A stretch of DNA of 41,884 nucleotides from Candidatus Eisenbacteria bacterium (GTDB lineage Bacteria > Eisenbacteria > RBG-16-71-46 > CAIMUX01 > VGJL01), in assembly GCA_016867495.1 (NCBI GenBank), contig VGJL01000010.1, positions 1 through 41,884 of the forward strand. The letters are read 5' to 3'. The position numbers and the translations under genes were made by a program. Below the pieces are notes generated by a model. The model made no database searches, was not told the origin of the DNA, and was given only the letters and a program-made list of their open reading frames with translations. Shown piece after piece: positions 9,395-18,644 of this stretch (positions within the stretch are counted from its first letter, which is position 1; the number at the start of each line of letters is the position of its first letter).

Positions 9395-10837
9395 ATGATC
9401 GGCAACGACGAAGGCCGGGAGGGAGCCGTCCGGGTCGACTTCGCCTTCAAGCGAGAGCTGGCGAAGAAGATCGAGGGGAACCTCGCGAGCTACTGCTACC
9501 AGTGCGGGGCCTGCGCGGGCGATTGCCCCGCCACGACCTACAGCGGCAACCGGTTCAATCCGCGCGAGATCATGTTGAAGGTTCTCTACGGCCTCGGCGA
9601 TGAGCTGCTCACGAAGGAGTCGATCCTCTGGGAGTGCACCAACTGCTACAACTGTCATGAGCGATGCCCGCAGGAGGTGAAGCCGGTAGAGGTCATCATC
9701 TCCCTGAAAAACATGCTTGCCGATCGCGGGATCTGCCCCGAGCCCGTGGAACAGGTCATTCGGACGTTCGAGTCGAGCGGTCGAACGACCCCGATGACAT
9801 CGGCCGTCAATCGGCAGCGGGAGTCATATGGCCTCTCTCCCCTGATGGATGTCCCGATGGAGGAGGTTCGAGCGCTCATCGAACCGGAGGCGGGACCGGT
9901 GATCGCCACGGCGGCCGAGTTCCCCGAGATCGCGCGGAGGCCGGCCCCGACCTCCACCGACTCGCAAGGCTCGCGCCGCTTCGCCTTCTTCCCCGGCTGC
10001 TTGATCCCCGTGAGGCATCCGGCGATGGAGTTCGCGATTCGCCATACGCTCTTGAACCTCGGCATCGAGATCGTCGACCTCGAGGGCGCCTCCTGCTGCC
10101 CCGATCCGATCTACTTCAAGTCCAAGGACAAGCTGTCGTGGCTCTGCGTCGCCGCCCGCAATCTCTGCCTGGCCGAGGAGCAGGGCGTCGATCTGTTCAC
10201 GAACTGCTCCGGGTGCACGGCGACCCTTTCGGAGACCTACCACCTTCTTCATGACGATGCGCTGCGGGCTCGGGTGAATGAGAGGCTGGCGAGGATCGGG
10301 AAGAGGTACGAGGGCCGAAGCCGCATTCGCCACATCGTGACCCTGCTGAGGGACGTCGTCGGCTATGAAGCCGTCAGGGCGTCGGTCGTTCGGCCTCTCG
10401 AAGGGCTCAACGTGGCGATCCACTACGGCTGCCATCTTCTGAAGCCGAGCAAGATCATGGCGGTGGATGATCCGAACAACCCGATCGTGATGGAGAACCT
10501 AGTCGAGGCGCTGGGGGCGAAGCCCGTCCGCCACAGGAACTGGCACCTGTGCTGCGGGAAGGCCTGTCAGGCGGAGGACATCCCCTCGAACATGATGCAC
10601 GATCTCCTCGGCGCCGTCCGGGAAGAGCGGGCCGACCTTCTGGGGTTGATCTGCCCGACCTGCTTCGGCCAGTTCGATCACGGGCAGGCGAAGATCGCGG
10701 CGCAGTTCGGGGAGGAGTTCGGCACGCCCGCCGTCTACTACTTCCAGCTTCTCGCGTTCGCGCAGGGCGTTTCCTACGACAAGCTGGGATTCGCGAGGCA
10801 GCGCTTCAAGCCGGAGTGCTTGAAGAGGTTTGAATAA
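9395..10837 (+). CDS. hdrB: HdrC-HdrB fusion with canonical HdrB noncubane-cluster CCG motifs
   Basis: 480 residues. The N-terminal HdrC part has CYQCGACAGDCP (about 29-40) and CTNCYNCHERCP (about 79-90). After a linker, the HdrB part begins at FFPGCLIP (about 195) and shows ASCCPDPIYF, NCSGCTATL, then YGCHLLKPS, HLCCGKACQ and CPTCFGQFD. These are the cysteine sets that hold the two noncubane [4Fe-4S] clusters of HdrB, which cleave disulfides in methanogens. It is therefore the better candidate in this operon for a heterodisulfide-reductase-type active site. It is the last gene of the operon; the ATG overlaps a short upstream frame and lies 40 bases after the zinc-ribbon gene. The natural substrate is unknown. 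Confidence 0.88.
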   Translation: MIGNDEGREGAVRVDFAFKRELAKKIEGNLASYCYQCGACAGDCPATTYSGNRFNPREIMLKVLYGLGDELLTKESILWECTNCYNCHERCPQEVKPVEVIISLKNMLADRGICPEPVEQVIRTFESSGRTTPMTSAVNRQRESYGLSPLMDVPMEEVRALIEPEAGPVIATAAEFPEIARRPAPTSTDSQGSRRFAFFPGCLIPVRHPAMEFAIRHTLLNLGIEIVDLEGASCCPDPIYFKSKDKLSWLCVAARNLCLAEEQGVDLFTNCSGCTATLSETYHLLHDDALRARVNERLARIGKRYEGRSRIRHIVTLLRDVVGYEAVRASVVRPLEGLNVAIHYGCHLLKPSKIMAVDDPNNPIVMENLVEALGAKPVRHRNWHLCCGKACQAEDIPSNMMHDLLGAVREERADLLGLICPTCFGQFDHGQAKIAAQFGEEFGTPAVYYFQLLAFAQGVSYDKLGFARQRFKPECLKRFE

Positions 10838-10893
10838 GGCCCGGCTCCGGCGGCCGCCCCGGCTCCGGCAGGTGTAGTCTCCCAGCCCCCTTG

Positions 10894-10902
10894 TGCTATA
10901 CT
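10894..10902 (+). promoter_or_regulatory. Extended -10 promoter before the exported amidohydrolase
   Basis: TGCTATACT: a TGn followed by TATACT, five of six matches to TATAAT. No good -35 is seen. Transcription would start near 10909, giving a leader of about 28 bases that contains the ribosome site CCGGAGG before the ATG at 10937. Confidence 0.5.
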
Positions 10903-10936
10903 GGTCTGCGCGCGATCCACATCCGGAGGCCCAACG

Positions 10937-11341
10937 ATGAGATCTCTCGTGTGTCTGCCAATCGCCGCGGCTCTCGTGCTTCTGTTGTCGGGGTCCGCAC
11001 CCGCCCGAACTGCGATCTACGACATCCAGTACACGACCGATCCGTCCGGCAACTCCCCCATGGTGGGTCAGTCGGTGACGATCTCGGGCATCGTCACAGC
11101 GATCTTCGTCAGCGGCTATGTCGTCGCCGAAGAAGCAGGACCCTGGCATGCCATCTACGTTTACTCCACCCGAGACGGACCGAAGGTCGGCGACGAGATA
11201 GGGCTGAGCGGAACGGTATTCGAGTCCGGAGGCATGACGCGCATCTCGAGCGTTACGAGCTACACCCGACTCTCCCAGGGGAATGCCCTGACCCCATGGC
11301 CCGTGAATGCCCCCGGATCGGCGATGCGCTGGAGTCCCTGA
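10937..11341 (+). CDS. Exported protein, N-terminal part of a frameshifted amidohydrolase gene
   Basis: 134 residues: a signal peptide (MRSLVCLPIAAALVLLLSG, cut near APA-RT), then a beta-rich domain starting YDIQYTTDPSGNSP and SVTISGIVTAIF. This OB-like module often comes before extracellular enzymes in FCB-group bacteria. The frame ends soon after a run of five C (about 11308-11313), where the sense of the domain (IGDALESL...) continues in the next gene's frame. One missing base would join the two. It could be a sequencing or assembly error, a real mutation, or -1 frameshifting. Ribosome site CCGGAGG and an extended -10 promoter precede it. Confidence 0.7.
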   Translation: MRSLVCLPIAAALVLLLSGSAPARTAIYDIQYTTDPSGNSPMVGQSVTISGIVTAIFVSGYVVAEEAGPWHAIYVYSTRDGPKVGDEIGLSGTVFESGGMTRISSVTSYTRLSQGNALTPWPVNAPGSAMRWSP

Positions 11342-13020
11342 CCGGAGTCCTCTTCTTCACGAGCGGGGCATTCAAGGTCGAGCCGAGGACGACGGCCGAC
11401 ATCAGTGGGGAGGTCATACCTTCCTATGCGCTTCTCGGGACCGTCGTGACGATGGATGACGGCCTGAGCGTCCTTCAGGACGCCTACGTGATCATCCGAG
11501 GCGACCGGATCGTCGCCATACAGCAAGCCGAACCGCCGGGAGTGCCGATCGTCGATTGCGAGGGTCTGATCTTCCCGGGCCTGATCGACGCCCACAATCA
11601 TGCAGTCTGGAACATCCTCGACCTGATCCCGTTCAACCGGACCTTCAACGATCGCTCTGAGTGGCGCGCGCATCCGCTCTATGCGGACTTCCAGACGCAG
11701 TACTACGCCATGCGCAACTATGGAGGCTCCGACGCGCAGACCTCGAACGCCTACAAGCTTGCCGAGGTCAGGGCGTTGTGCGCCGGGACCACGATGATCC
11801 AGAGCACCAACTGCAACGGCCCTGCCTACGACTACTTCGCCCACCAAGGAATCGGCATCGGCAATGCCGAGCGGTTTCCCAGCAGGGTCTTTGATTCGGT
11901 GTTTCCTCTCAATGAGACCCAGGCGTTCTGGACGCAGAAGCGCGGCGAGTACTGGGAGCGCTTCGTCATCCACCTGTCGGAGGGGATCAACGCCGGCGCG
12001 CTGCAGGAGTTCTACACCTGGCGGGACTGGGGCATGCTCGATGGGCGGACCACGATCCTCCACGGCGTTCCCTACGGTCCGAGCGAGTGGACGCAGATGG
12101 CCGCGGCCGGCGCGAGCCTGGTCTGGGCGCCGGCCAGCAACTGGTATCTGTACGCGGCATCGCCGAACATCCCCCAGGCCCTGGCCGCCGGCGTGAATGT
12201 CGCGATCGCTCCCGACTGGACCGAGTCGGGATGCCGGGACATGCTCGCGGAGATGAAGTACGGCTACGCGCTGAACGTCTCCCTCTGGGGCGGCATGCTG
12301 ACGGCGGAGGACTTCGCCCTATTCGCGACGCGCAACGCCGCGCAAGCCATGGGGCTCCACGAGAGGACCGGCAAGCTTGCGCCAGGGTTCCAGGCGGATT
12401 GCCTGGTCATTCCGGGCGACCCGCAGAGCCCCTACGATGCGCTGCTGGCCGCGGATCCGGCCGACGTGCGACTGACCGTCGTCAGCGGCCGGCCGATGTA
12501 CGGCGATCAGGAGTTGATGACGCAGTTCCCGTTCCTGGAGAGCATGGAGGAGATCGAGATCTGTGGCCGCGAGAAGATGCTGGCTGTTCAGGTCGACGCC
12601 TTCGCGATTCCGGCCTCCGACAAGGCGATGTCCCTCGTCATCTCGGAGCTGGAGGAGGCTTACGGCCATGCCCTTCCGCGGGTCTGCGCGTTTCTCGGCC
12701 CTTACTACTGCTCGGCCGCCGGCGCGGATGATCTGGCCCATGCTGGCGGTCCTTCGCTCTCGGTCTGGCCCAATCCCTCTCGCGGATCAGCGACGCTCAA
12801 GCTTGGCGGCCTGGGCGGCGGTCCCGCCCGTCTTGAAATCTATGACGGGCGTGGAGGGATCGTTCGTGGTCTCCTCGCAGGAACGCGGGGCGCTGCGGAT
12901 CGCCTCGCCGTCTGGGACGGTCGGGACGAGGCCGGGAGAAGAGTGGCGTCGGGCGTTTACTTCGTTCGCCTCGACGGCGGCACGCGAGCCTCGGGCGCGA
13001 AGATCCAGCTGATTCGGTAG
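11296..13020 (+). CDS. Amidohydrolase with C-terminal FlgD-like domain (C-terminal part of the frameshifted gene)
   Basis: 574 residues from an in-frame ATG that is probably not the true start; the gene most likely begins at 10937. It continues the N-terminal module (IGDALESLTG), then has an imidazolonepropionase/cytosine-deaminase-like amidohydrolase: GTVVTMDDG, the metal motif FPGLIDAHNHAVW, HGVPYGPSEW, WAPASNWYL, IAPDWTESG, and the closing LAPGFQADCLVIPGDP. The end (about 500-574) is a FlgD-type immunoglobulin-like domain with WPNPSRGSATL and ASGVYFVRLDGG, common in secreted proteins of this group. It is probably an exported or surface metal-dependent hydrolase of unknown substrate. Confidence 0.8.
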   Translation: MARECPRIGDALESLTGVLFFTSGAFKVEPRTTADISGEVIPSYALLGTVVTMDDGLSVLQDAYVIIRGDRIVAIQQAEPPGVPIVDCEGLIFPGLIDAHNHAVWNILDLIPFNRTFNDRSEWRAHPLYADFQTQYYAMRNYGGSDAQTSNAYKLAEVRALCAGTTMIQSTNCNGPAYDYFAHQGIGIGNAERFPSRVFDSVFPLNETQAFWTQKRGEYWERFVIHLSEGINAGALQEFYTWRDWGMLDGRTTILHGVPYGPSEWTQMAAAGASLVWAPASNWYLYAASPNIPQALAAGVNVAIAPDWTESGCRDMLAEMKYGYALNVSLWGGMLTAEDFALFATRNAAQAMGLHERTGKLAPGFQADCLVIPGDPQSPYDALLAADPADVRLTVVSGRPMYGDQELMTQFPFLESMEEIEICGREKMLAVQVDAFAIPASDKAMSLVISELEEAYGHALPRVCAFLGPYYCSAAGADDLAHAGGPSLSVWPNPSRGSATLKLGGLGGGPARLEIYDGRGGIVRGLLAGTRGAADRLAVWDGRDEAGRRVASGVYFVRLDGGTRASGAKIQLIR

Positions 13021-13027
13021 CGGGCCC

Positions 13028-13045
13028 GCCGGCTTCTCCGCCGGC
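13028..13045. terminator. Possible hairpin between convergent genes
   Basis: GCCGGC, loop TTCTCC, GCCGGC. It lies between the converging amidohydrolase and PTS genes, but has no T-run on either side, so it is only a weak terminator candidate. Confidence 0.3.
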
Positions 13046-13083
13046 TCCGGATTCTCGGCCCGTTCCGCGGGGCTGGGCTCCCG

Positions 13084-13590
13084 TCAGTCCCCCATCAGAC
13101 GCATCGCGCGGATGACTTCCCCCTCGTCCTTGGCTTTCAGAAACGCCTCGCGAACGTCGGTGGTCTGGAAGGCAACCGCCATCTGCTTGTAGATCTTCAG
13201 ATACTGCGCGTCGTCATAGGGCGGGGCGACGATCACGAAGAAGAGATGGGCCGGCTGGCCGTCGAGGCAGTCGAATTCGAGCCCACGGCTCGAGCGGGCG
13301 AAGGCGAAGAGAAGCTCCTTGGCGTGAATCGTTCGAACGTGGGGAACGGCGATGCCGCGCACGAGGCCCGTGCTCGCCTTCTTCTCGCGGCTCAGAAGAT
13401 CAGTGTGGAGTTTTCCCACGCTCCCCGTTCTGCCGCCGGCCTCGACGAGTTGCGCAAGCTCCAGGAGCGCCTCTTCCTTGACCCGCCAGATGTATCGCTC
13501 GCGGGGAAGGGGCGGCTCCTCCTGGGGAGGGTTTTGGGTCTCCATCTCGAGCTTGATCAGCTCGGGTCTCAGGAGACGGGCCAGATTCAT
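13084..13590 (-). CDS. PTS EIIA (fructose/nitrogen type) domain protein
   Basis: 168 residues. The core matches EIIA of the PTS fructose/PtsN family, with the phosphorylatable histidine in VRGIAVPHVRT (about residue 82) and the following AFARSSRGLEFDCLDG and HLFFVIVAPP. The N-terminal 45 residues are a proline- and glutamate-rich leader. No other PTS protein is nearby, so a regulatory phosphoacceptor role is more likely than sugar uptake. The start was put at MNLARLLRPE; the frame is open further upstream, so a longer form is possible. It follows korB2 by 84 bases and may share its transcript. Confidence 0.8.
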   Translation of the reverse strand: MNLARLLRPELIKLEMETQNPPQEEPPLPRERYIWRVKEEALLELAQLVEAGGRTGSVGKLHTDLLSREKKASTGLVRGIAVPHVRTIHAKELLFAFARSSRGLEFDCLDGQPAHLFFVIVAPPYDDAQYLKIYKQMAVAFQTTDVREAFLKAKDEGEVIRAMRLMGD

Positions 13591-13674
13591 GAAATCGCCT
13601 CGGCTCACGCCGCATTCCAGCATGGCGCAATGGCTGGGCCACGCGGGAGGCGGCCGCATACGCTCCTTACGGGT

Positions 13675-14553
13675 CTATGAGAATCTCCTTATGATCCTCT
13701 CCGTGTCGATCGGCGGCTCCGGAGACGGCCGCCGGCCTCCCTTGTACAACATGTCCGTATAGGATGGCCGGTCGACCTCATAGAAGACGCCCAAGTAGTA
13801 GGTGTCTGGCGGATCTCCCGTGAGGCGGAGCGCGGCCCATATGTCGTTCGTGTCGTGGTCGTCCGGAATCGGCACGACGTGGCTCTGATAGTAGTCGTAT
13901 CCGATGCTCTTGTTGAACGTGACGCAAGGGCTGAGGACATGAATGAACGAGAAGCCATTGTGGCGGATCCCGCGGTCGATCATGGCGGCGAGCTCCTTGG
14001 GGTAGGAGGAGAAGCCGCGGGCGACGTAGGTCGCGCCGTAGGAGAGCATGAGCTGGACCGGTTGGATCGAGTACTCGAAGGAGCCATAGGGGCTCGCCTT
14101 GGTCGTCGTTCCGGGGTCCGAGGTGGGAGACACCTGCCCCTTCGTGAGGCCGTAGATCTGATTGTCCATGACGATGTAGGTGATGTTGATGTTCCGCCGG
14201 GCGACGTGCGACACATGTCCGCCGCCGATGGAGAAGGCGTCTCCATCGCCTCCGACGACGAGGACATCGAGGGCCGGATTGGCCGTCTTGACCCCCACCG
14301 CCACTGGGAGAGCGCGTCCGTGGGCTCCATGGAAGCCGTAGGCCCTGATGAATCCGGGCATGCGGCTCGAGCATCCGATGCCGGAGACGACGACCAGGCG
14401 ATCGGGGTCGATCGCGGTCGTGGCCAGCGCGGAGAAGATCGAGTTCAGCACCCCATAGTCGCCGCACCCGGGGCACCAGACGGGCTTGCGGCTGCTCTTG
14501 TAGTCGGCCGCCCTTCTCGTGGCGGCAGTCGTCGAGGGCTCGGGCGGGTTCAT
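13675..14553 (-). CDS. korB: Second 2-oxoacid:ferredoxin oxidoreductase, beta subunit
   Basis: 292 residues. VWCPGCGDYGVLN near residue 25 gives the first cysteine pair, and SGIGCSSRMPG follows. The TPP motif GGDGDAFSIGG runs on to VMDNQIYGLTKGQ, and the segment ends with HVLSPCVTFN. This is the typical aerobic/anaerobic KorB type with a conserved TYYLGVFYEVDRPSY tail. It overlaps the fused gamma-alpha gene as ATGA. It belongs to a different KOR subfamily from the enzyme at the left edge, so the genome holds at least two 2-oxoacid:ferredoxin systems. Most likely it is the TCA-cycle 2-oxoglutarate enzyme, but pyruvate cannot be excluded. Confidence 0.9.
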   Translation of the reverse strand: MNPPEPSTTAATRRAADYKSSRKPVWCPGCGDYGVLNSIFSALATTAIDPDRLVVVSGIGCSSRMPGFIRAYGFHGAHGRALPVAVGVKTANPALDVLVVGGDGDAFSIGGGHVSHVARRNINITYIVMDNQIYGLTKGQVSPTSDPGTTTKASPYGSFEYSIQPVQLMLSYGATYVARGFSSYPKELAAMIDRGIRHNGFSFIHVLSPCVTFNKSIGYDYYQSHVVPIPDDHDTNDIWAALRLTGDPPDTYYLGVFYEVDRPSYTDMLYKGGRRPSPEPPIDTERIIRRFS

Positions 14554-16295
14554 GGCGCCATCTCCCTTATCTTCTTCAGCACGTCGCCGCGCTGGATCGG
14601 CAGGCCGTCGTAGCGTGTCACGACAACCGGGTCGAACCCCGGAATCTGCGATCGGAGAAACGCGGCATACTGCCCCGACATGTTTCCCTCGATCACGAAG
14701 ACCTTTTTGCAGGATTGGATGAAGGCCCGGATATCTTCATTGGGACTCGGGTAGATCATGCGCGGGACGAAGCCGCCCGCCTTGACTCCCGCTCCGCACG
14801 CGATCTGCACGGCCTCGCGGATCGGCCCGGCGGTCGACCCCCACCCGATTACACCGATGTCCGGGTTGGCGTCGCCGTATCTCTTCACGGAGCCGAACTC
14901 CTTCAGGACCCCGGTCAGCTTGCGCTGCCGCTTTTCCATCATCGCCCGCCTCGTCGGCGGATCGTAGGCGGGCTTCCCGTCCTCGGCGTGCTCGAGTCCC
15001 GTCACGACATGCGCGCCGCCGATCGTGCCGGGTATCGTCCTGGCGGAGACCCCATTCTCCGTGAGCCGGTAGCGGAAGTAGAGAGCCTGGTCCACGATCT
15101 CCTGGGGAGGGCACAGGGGGGACGTCACCGGCTTCGCGCGCAGGAGGGAACGCGGGAGGTCAGCCCTGCGGAAGCCGAGCGCCTGCTCCGTGAGCACGAT
15201 GACGGGGAGCTGATAGCAGTCGGCTACATCGAACGCGAGTTGCATGATCTCGAAGCAGTCGCGGATCGTCGTGGCGGCGAGGACGACATGAGGCGCGTCG
15301 CCGTGAGTCGCGGCGAGCGCGAGGGAGAGGTCGGCCTGCTCGGTCTTGGTCGGAAGGCCCGTGCTCGGACCCCCGCGCTGGACATTGACGATGACGCAAG
15401 GAATCTCCCCCATGGAACTCAAGCCGATCAGCTCGGCCATCAACGAGAGTCCGGGTCCCGAGGTCGCGGTCATGGACCGCACGCCCGTGAAGGAAGCCCC
15501 GAGAACCGCCCCGATGCTCGCGATCTCGTCCTCCGCCTGATACATGGCGCCGCCGACGCGCGGCAGCTCATAAGCGAGGATCTCCATGATTTCGGTCGCC
15601 GGGGTGATCGGATAGCCTCCGAAGAAGCGGCAGCCGGCGTAGAGCGAGCCGAGCGCGACCGCCTCGTTGCCGGAGAGGACGATGAACCCCTCGCCCTCCT
15701 CCTCCTTCAGCTCGAAGGGATCGTGCTTCTCGACGTGCGCCACGGCATAGTCGTAGCCTGCCGTGAAGGCGTTGAGGTTGTCCTGCAGGATCTTCCCGCT
15801 TCTTTTCGCGAATCGTTCCGCGAGGTTCTTCTCGATCATGACCCTGGAGAATCCGAACAGGGCCGAGACCGCCCCCACGGCGACCATGTTCTTCGTTCTG
15901 GGCTCTCCGACATCCTTGCGCGAGATCCGGTCCATCGGGATCTGGTAGACGATCCGGTCCGCGAGCTCCGGATGGCGCCTCTGGACCGGATCATCGTGCT
16001 CTCCGTCGATCACGAGGACGCCGTGCTGGGCGAGGTCGGGGCCGTGGAGGCCGTAGGCATCCTCGTTGAACGCGACGAGGATGTCGTACTCGTCGCCGAG
16101 GCTGTATACATGGTCGAGGCACAGCCGGAGCTTGACCACGGAGGGGCCTCCGCGCGCTTCCGCCGGGAACGTGCGGAAACTCGAGCTGTGGATGTTCATT
16201 CTGGCGGCCGTCATGGTGAGGATGTCGCCCGCGAGGACGACTCCCTCCCCCGACTCACCGCCGATGCCGACGACGAACTCCCGGACCGCCTCCAT
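14550..16295 (-). CDS. korA: Second 2-oxoacid:ferredoxin oxidoreductase, fused gamma-alpha subunit
   Basis: 581 residues. The gamma domain comes first (VGIGGESGEGVVLAG, then TFPAEARGGPS), followed from about residue 205 by the alpha (pyrimidine-binding) domain with FFGGYPITPATEIME, MTATSGPGLSLM and NVQRGGPSTGLPT, and the C-terminal transketolase-like part (GWGSTAGP, PRMIYPSP, EGNMSGQ). The gamma-alpha fusion is usual for two-subunit KorAB enzymes. The start was chosen at MEAVREFVV because GGGAGG lies four bases upstream; a longer open frame exists. The non-coding 230 bases upstream hold GC-rich inverted repeats but no clear promoter. Confidence 0.92.
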   Translation of the reverse strand: MEAVREFVVGIGGESGEGVVLAGDILTMTAARMNIHSSSFRTFPAEARGGPSVVKLRLCLDHVYSLGDEYDILVAFNEDAYGLHGPDLAQHGVLVIDGEHDDPVQRRHPELADRIVYQIPMDRISRKDVGEPRTKNMVAVGAVSALFGFSRVMIEKNLAERFAKRSGKILQDNLNAFTAGYDYAVAHVEKHDPFELKEEEGEGFIVLSGNEAVALGSLYAGCRFFGGYPITPATEIMEILAYELPRVGGAMYQAEDEIASIGAVLGASFTGVRSMTATSGPGLSLMAELIGLSSMGEIPCVIVNVQRGGPSTGLPTKTEQADLSLALAATHGDAPHVVLAATTIRDCFEIMQLAFDVADCYQLPVIVLTEQALGFRRADLPRSLLRAKPVTSPLCPPQEIVDQALYFRYRLTENGVSARTIPGTIGGAHVVTGLEHAEDGKPAYDPPTRRAMMEKRQRKLTGVLKEFGSVKRYGDANPDIGVIGWGSTAGPIREAVQIACGAGVKAGGFVPRMIYPSPNEDIRAFIQSCKKVFVIEGNMSGQYAAFLRSQIPGFDPVVVTRYDGLPIQRGDVLKKIREMAP

Positions 16296-16526
16296 GAAAC
16301 CTCCCAGGCTTCCCTCGGGGACTGAACGCGCAGGGCGCATGAGGATCGGCGAAGCCGGCTCCCCTCGTCGTCCCTTCTACACTTGCCGGCGGGCGCTCTG
16401 CCGGCCCGCCTTGCCTCGGGCGGGCCTATCCATACAAGTTACGGACCCCCCCTTCACGAAGACAAGCGGAAAGATAGGCCGAGAGAGGCTACCTCGCTAG
16501 CAGACGGCGAGTTAGCGGCGCGGGAA

Positions 16527-17582
16527 ATGCGCTACCATTCACGTGTGTCGGAAACGCCGCTCATCTCCATCCTCCTCCCGGTGCGGGACGCGGAGGAGTT
16601 CCTCCCCGCGTGCCTCGATTCCCTCATCGGGCAGGACTTCAAGGACTGGGAGTGCCTCGCCGTCGACGACGGATCCCGCGATCGTTCCGCGGCGGTCTTG
16701 GATGAATGGCGCCTGCGCGATCGCCGCATCCGAGTGATGCGGATGTCCGGGGAAGGCGGGATCGTCCGTGCGCTCGAGGCGGCCCGCCGGGAAGCGCGCG
16801 GCTCGATCCTGGCCCGCCAGGACGCCGATGACCGGAGCCTTCCCGAGCGGCTCGCCCGACAGGCCGAGACGCTCGAGCGCCACCCGGATCTGGCCGCGGT
16901 CGGCGCGCTCACCCGCCCCGAGGGGAGAATCTCGGGGGGCATGAGCCGCTATCTCGATTGGCTCTCCGGTTGCGTGACGGCGGAGATCTGCGCGCGCGAG
17001 ATCTGGATCGAGAGCCCCCTCGCGCACCCGACGGCGATGATGCGGGCCGCGGCGATTCGCGGTCTCGGAGGGTACCGGGAGATGGGGTGGCCCGAGGACT
17101 ACGACCTCTGGCTGCGGCTTCATCGAGCCGGACAGCTCATCTCGAATGTCGCTGAGGTTCTCTACTGCTGGCGCGATCACCCCGATCGCCTCTCGCGAAG
17201 GGACCCGAGGTACAGCCCCGCCGCGTTCCTCCGTTGCAGGCTCCATCATCTGAGACGCCATCTCGCGGAGAAGAAGATCGTCAGGCCCCTAATCGTGTGG
17301 GGGGCGGGGCGCGACGGAAGACGGCTGGCGCGAGGATGGGAGGAGGAGACCCGCTCGGCGCCCCCCGCTCCCGAGATCGTCGGATTCGTCGACATCGATC
17401 CGCGCAAGATCGGCAGGGAGAGGCGGGGCCGTCCCGTCCTCGACATGCAGAGCGCGATGCGCGCCCATCCCGAGGCGTTCTTCTTGGTCGCCGTCGGGGT
17501 TCCGGGGGCGCGGGAGCTGATTCGCGATTCGCTTCGAGCCGAGGGGCGAGAAGAGGGCGCCGACTTCCTCTGCCTGCACTAG
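16527..17582 (+). CDS. Family 2 glycosyltransferase with C-terminal nucleotide-binding-like domain
   Basis: About 351 residues. The GT-A fold shows ISILLPVRDAEEFL, VDDGSRDRS, LARQDADDRS (the DxD metal site) and GWPEDYDLWLRL. After about residue 245 a Rossmann-like region follows (RPLIVWGAGRDGRRL, VGFVDIDPRKIG), similar to the sugar-acyltransferase or dehydrogenase-type domains attached to some GT2 enzymes. It probably transfers a sugar in cell-surface glycan synthesis. The start is uncertain: the ATG at 16527 has a weak ribosome site. A GTG at 16545 gives MSETPLISIL, and lies seven bases after a TACCAT that could be a -10, which would make a leaderless message. Confidence 0.85.
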   Translation: MRYHSRVSETPLISILLPVRDAEEFLPACLDSLIGQDFKDWECLAVDDGSRDRSAAVLDEWRLRDRRIRVMRMSGEGGIVRALEAARREARGSILARQDADDRSLPERLARQAETLERHPDLAAVGALTRPEGRISGGMSRYLDWLSGCVTAEICAREIWIESPLAHPTAMMRAAAIRGLGGYREMGWPEDYDLWLRLHRAGQLISNVAEVLYCWRDHPDRLSRRDPRYSPAAFLRCRLHHLRRHLAEKKIVRPLIVWGAGRDGRRLARGWEEETRSAPPAPEIVGFVDIDPRKIGRERRGRPVLDMQSAMRAHPEAFFLVAVGVPGARELIRDSLRAEGREEGADFLCLH

Positions 17583-17591
17583 CCGGGGGCT

Positions 17592-18542
17592 TCAGGACAG
17601 GGCCAGCATTCTCCGGATCGGGACCAGGGCGCGCTTGCGGATCTCTTCGTCGAGGCGGATCTCGGGCCGCCCGTCGCGCAAGCAGAGATAGAGCTTCTCC
17701 AAGGTGTTGAGCCTCATGTGCGGGCACTCGTTGCACGCGCAGGACGAATCGGGAGGAGCCGGGATGTAGGTCTTCCCAGGCGCCATCTTCTCCATCTGAT
17801 GGATGATTCCCGGCTCGGTCGCGATGATGTAGACCTCGCCCGCATCCTCCACGACGAACTTCAGGATCGAGCTGGTCGACCCGATGTGGTCAGCGTGCCG
17901 CAGCACCGACTCCTCGCACTCCGGGTGCGCCACGATCTGGGCCGCCGGATGCCGCAGCTTGAGCTGGACGATCTTCCTCTCCGAGAAGAGCTCGTGCACC
18001 TCGCAGGATCCGGGCCAGAGGATCATCGGGCGGCCGGTCCTGCTCATGATGTAGCGGCCAAGGTGCTGATCCGGGGCGAAGACGATCCCTTGTCCTTCCG
18101 GCACCGACCGGACGATCTTCTCCGCGTTGGACGAGGTGCAGATGATGTCGGACATCCCCTTCACCGCCGCCGAGCAGTTGATATAGCTCACGACGAAGTG
18201 ATCGGGGTATCTCGAGAGGAAGGCCTGGAAGGCCTCCGGGGGACAGCCGTCGGCGAGAGAGCAGCCCGCCTCCAGGTCGGGGACGACCACGAGCCGATCG
18301 GGGTTCAGGATCTTCGCGGTCTCGGCCATGAAGTGGACTCCGGCGAAGACGATGACGCGCGCCTCGGTCTTCTCCGCGGCCTGGGCCAGGGCGAGACTGT
18401 CCCCGACGCGGTCGGCGATGTCCTGGATCTCGCCCTCCTGATAGTAGTGGGCGAGAATGACCGCGTTCTTCTCCTTGCGGAGGCGCTCGATCTCCCCGTG
18501 GATATCGAGGCCGGGGTCGATCTCCGACGACATCGAGGCCAT
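17592..18542 (-). CDS. nadA: Quinolinate synthase A
   Basis: 316 residues. NadA condenses iminoaspartate with dihydroxyacetone phosphate to quinolinate in NAD synthesis, using one [4Fe-4S] cluster. Conserved blocks are [73 protein letters not shown] and the closing [11 protein letters not shown]. The three cluster cysteines are in INCSAA, HPECEE and CNECPHM. The start was chosen at MASMSSEID with GGGAAG upstream; an upstream in-frame extension has no family similarity. A TGCTAGGAT (complement of 18611-18619) upstream may be its extended -10. No nadB or nadC is adjacent. Confidence 0.93.
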   Translation of the reverse strand: MASMSSEIDPGLDIHGEIERLRKEKNAVILAHYYQEGEIQDIADRVGDSLALAQAAEKTEARVIVFAGVHFMAETAKILNPDRLVVVPDLEAGCSLADGCPPEAFQAFLSRYPDHFVVSYINCSAAVKGMSDIICTSSNAEKIVRSVPEGQGIVFAPDQHLGRYIMSRTGRPMILWPGSCEVHELFSERKIVQLKLRHPAAQIVAHPECEESVLRHADHIGSTSSILKFVVEDAGEVYIIATEPGIIHQMEKMAPGKTYIPAPPDSSCACNECPHMRLNTLEKLYLCLRDGRPEIRLDEEIRKRALVPIRRMLALS

Positions 18543-18644
18543 CTCTTCCCTCACGCTGAGCGTTCCCGCCCCCCGCCTCCCTTCGCGTGGAGTCCCGCTC
18601 GCATGCTCCCATCCTAGCACGAGGCAGAACGCCTCCTTTCCTTC

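Noticed and set aside
9351-9398. 15-codon frame after the zinc-ribbon gene
   Set aside because: Too short, no domain and no separate ribosome site. It overlaps the starts and stops of its neighbours.
10840-10880. GC-rich repeat after the Hdr operon as a terminator
   Set aside because: The CCCGGCTCCGGC copies are direct repeats more than a stem-loop, and there is no T-run.
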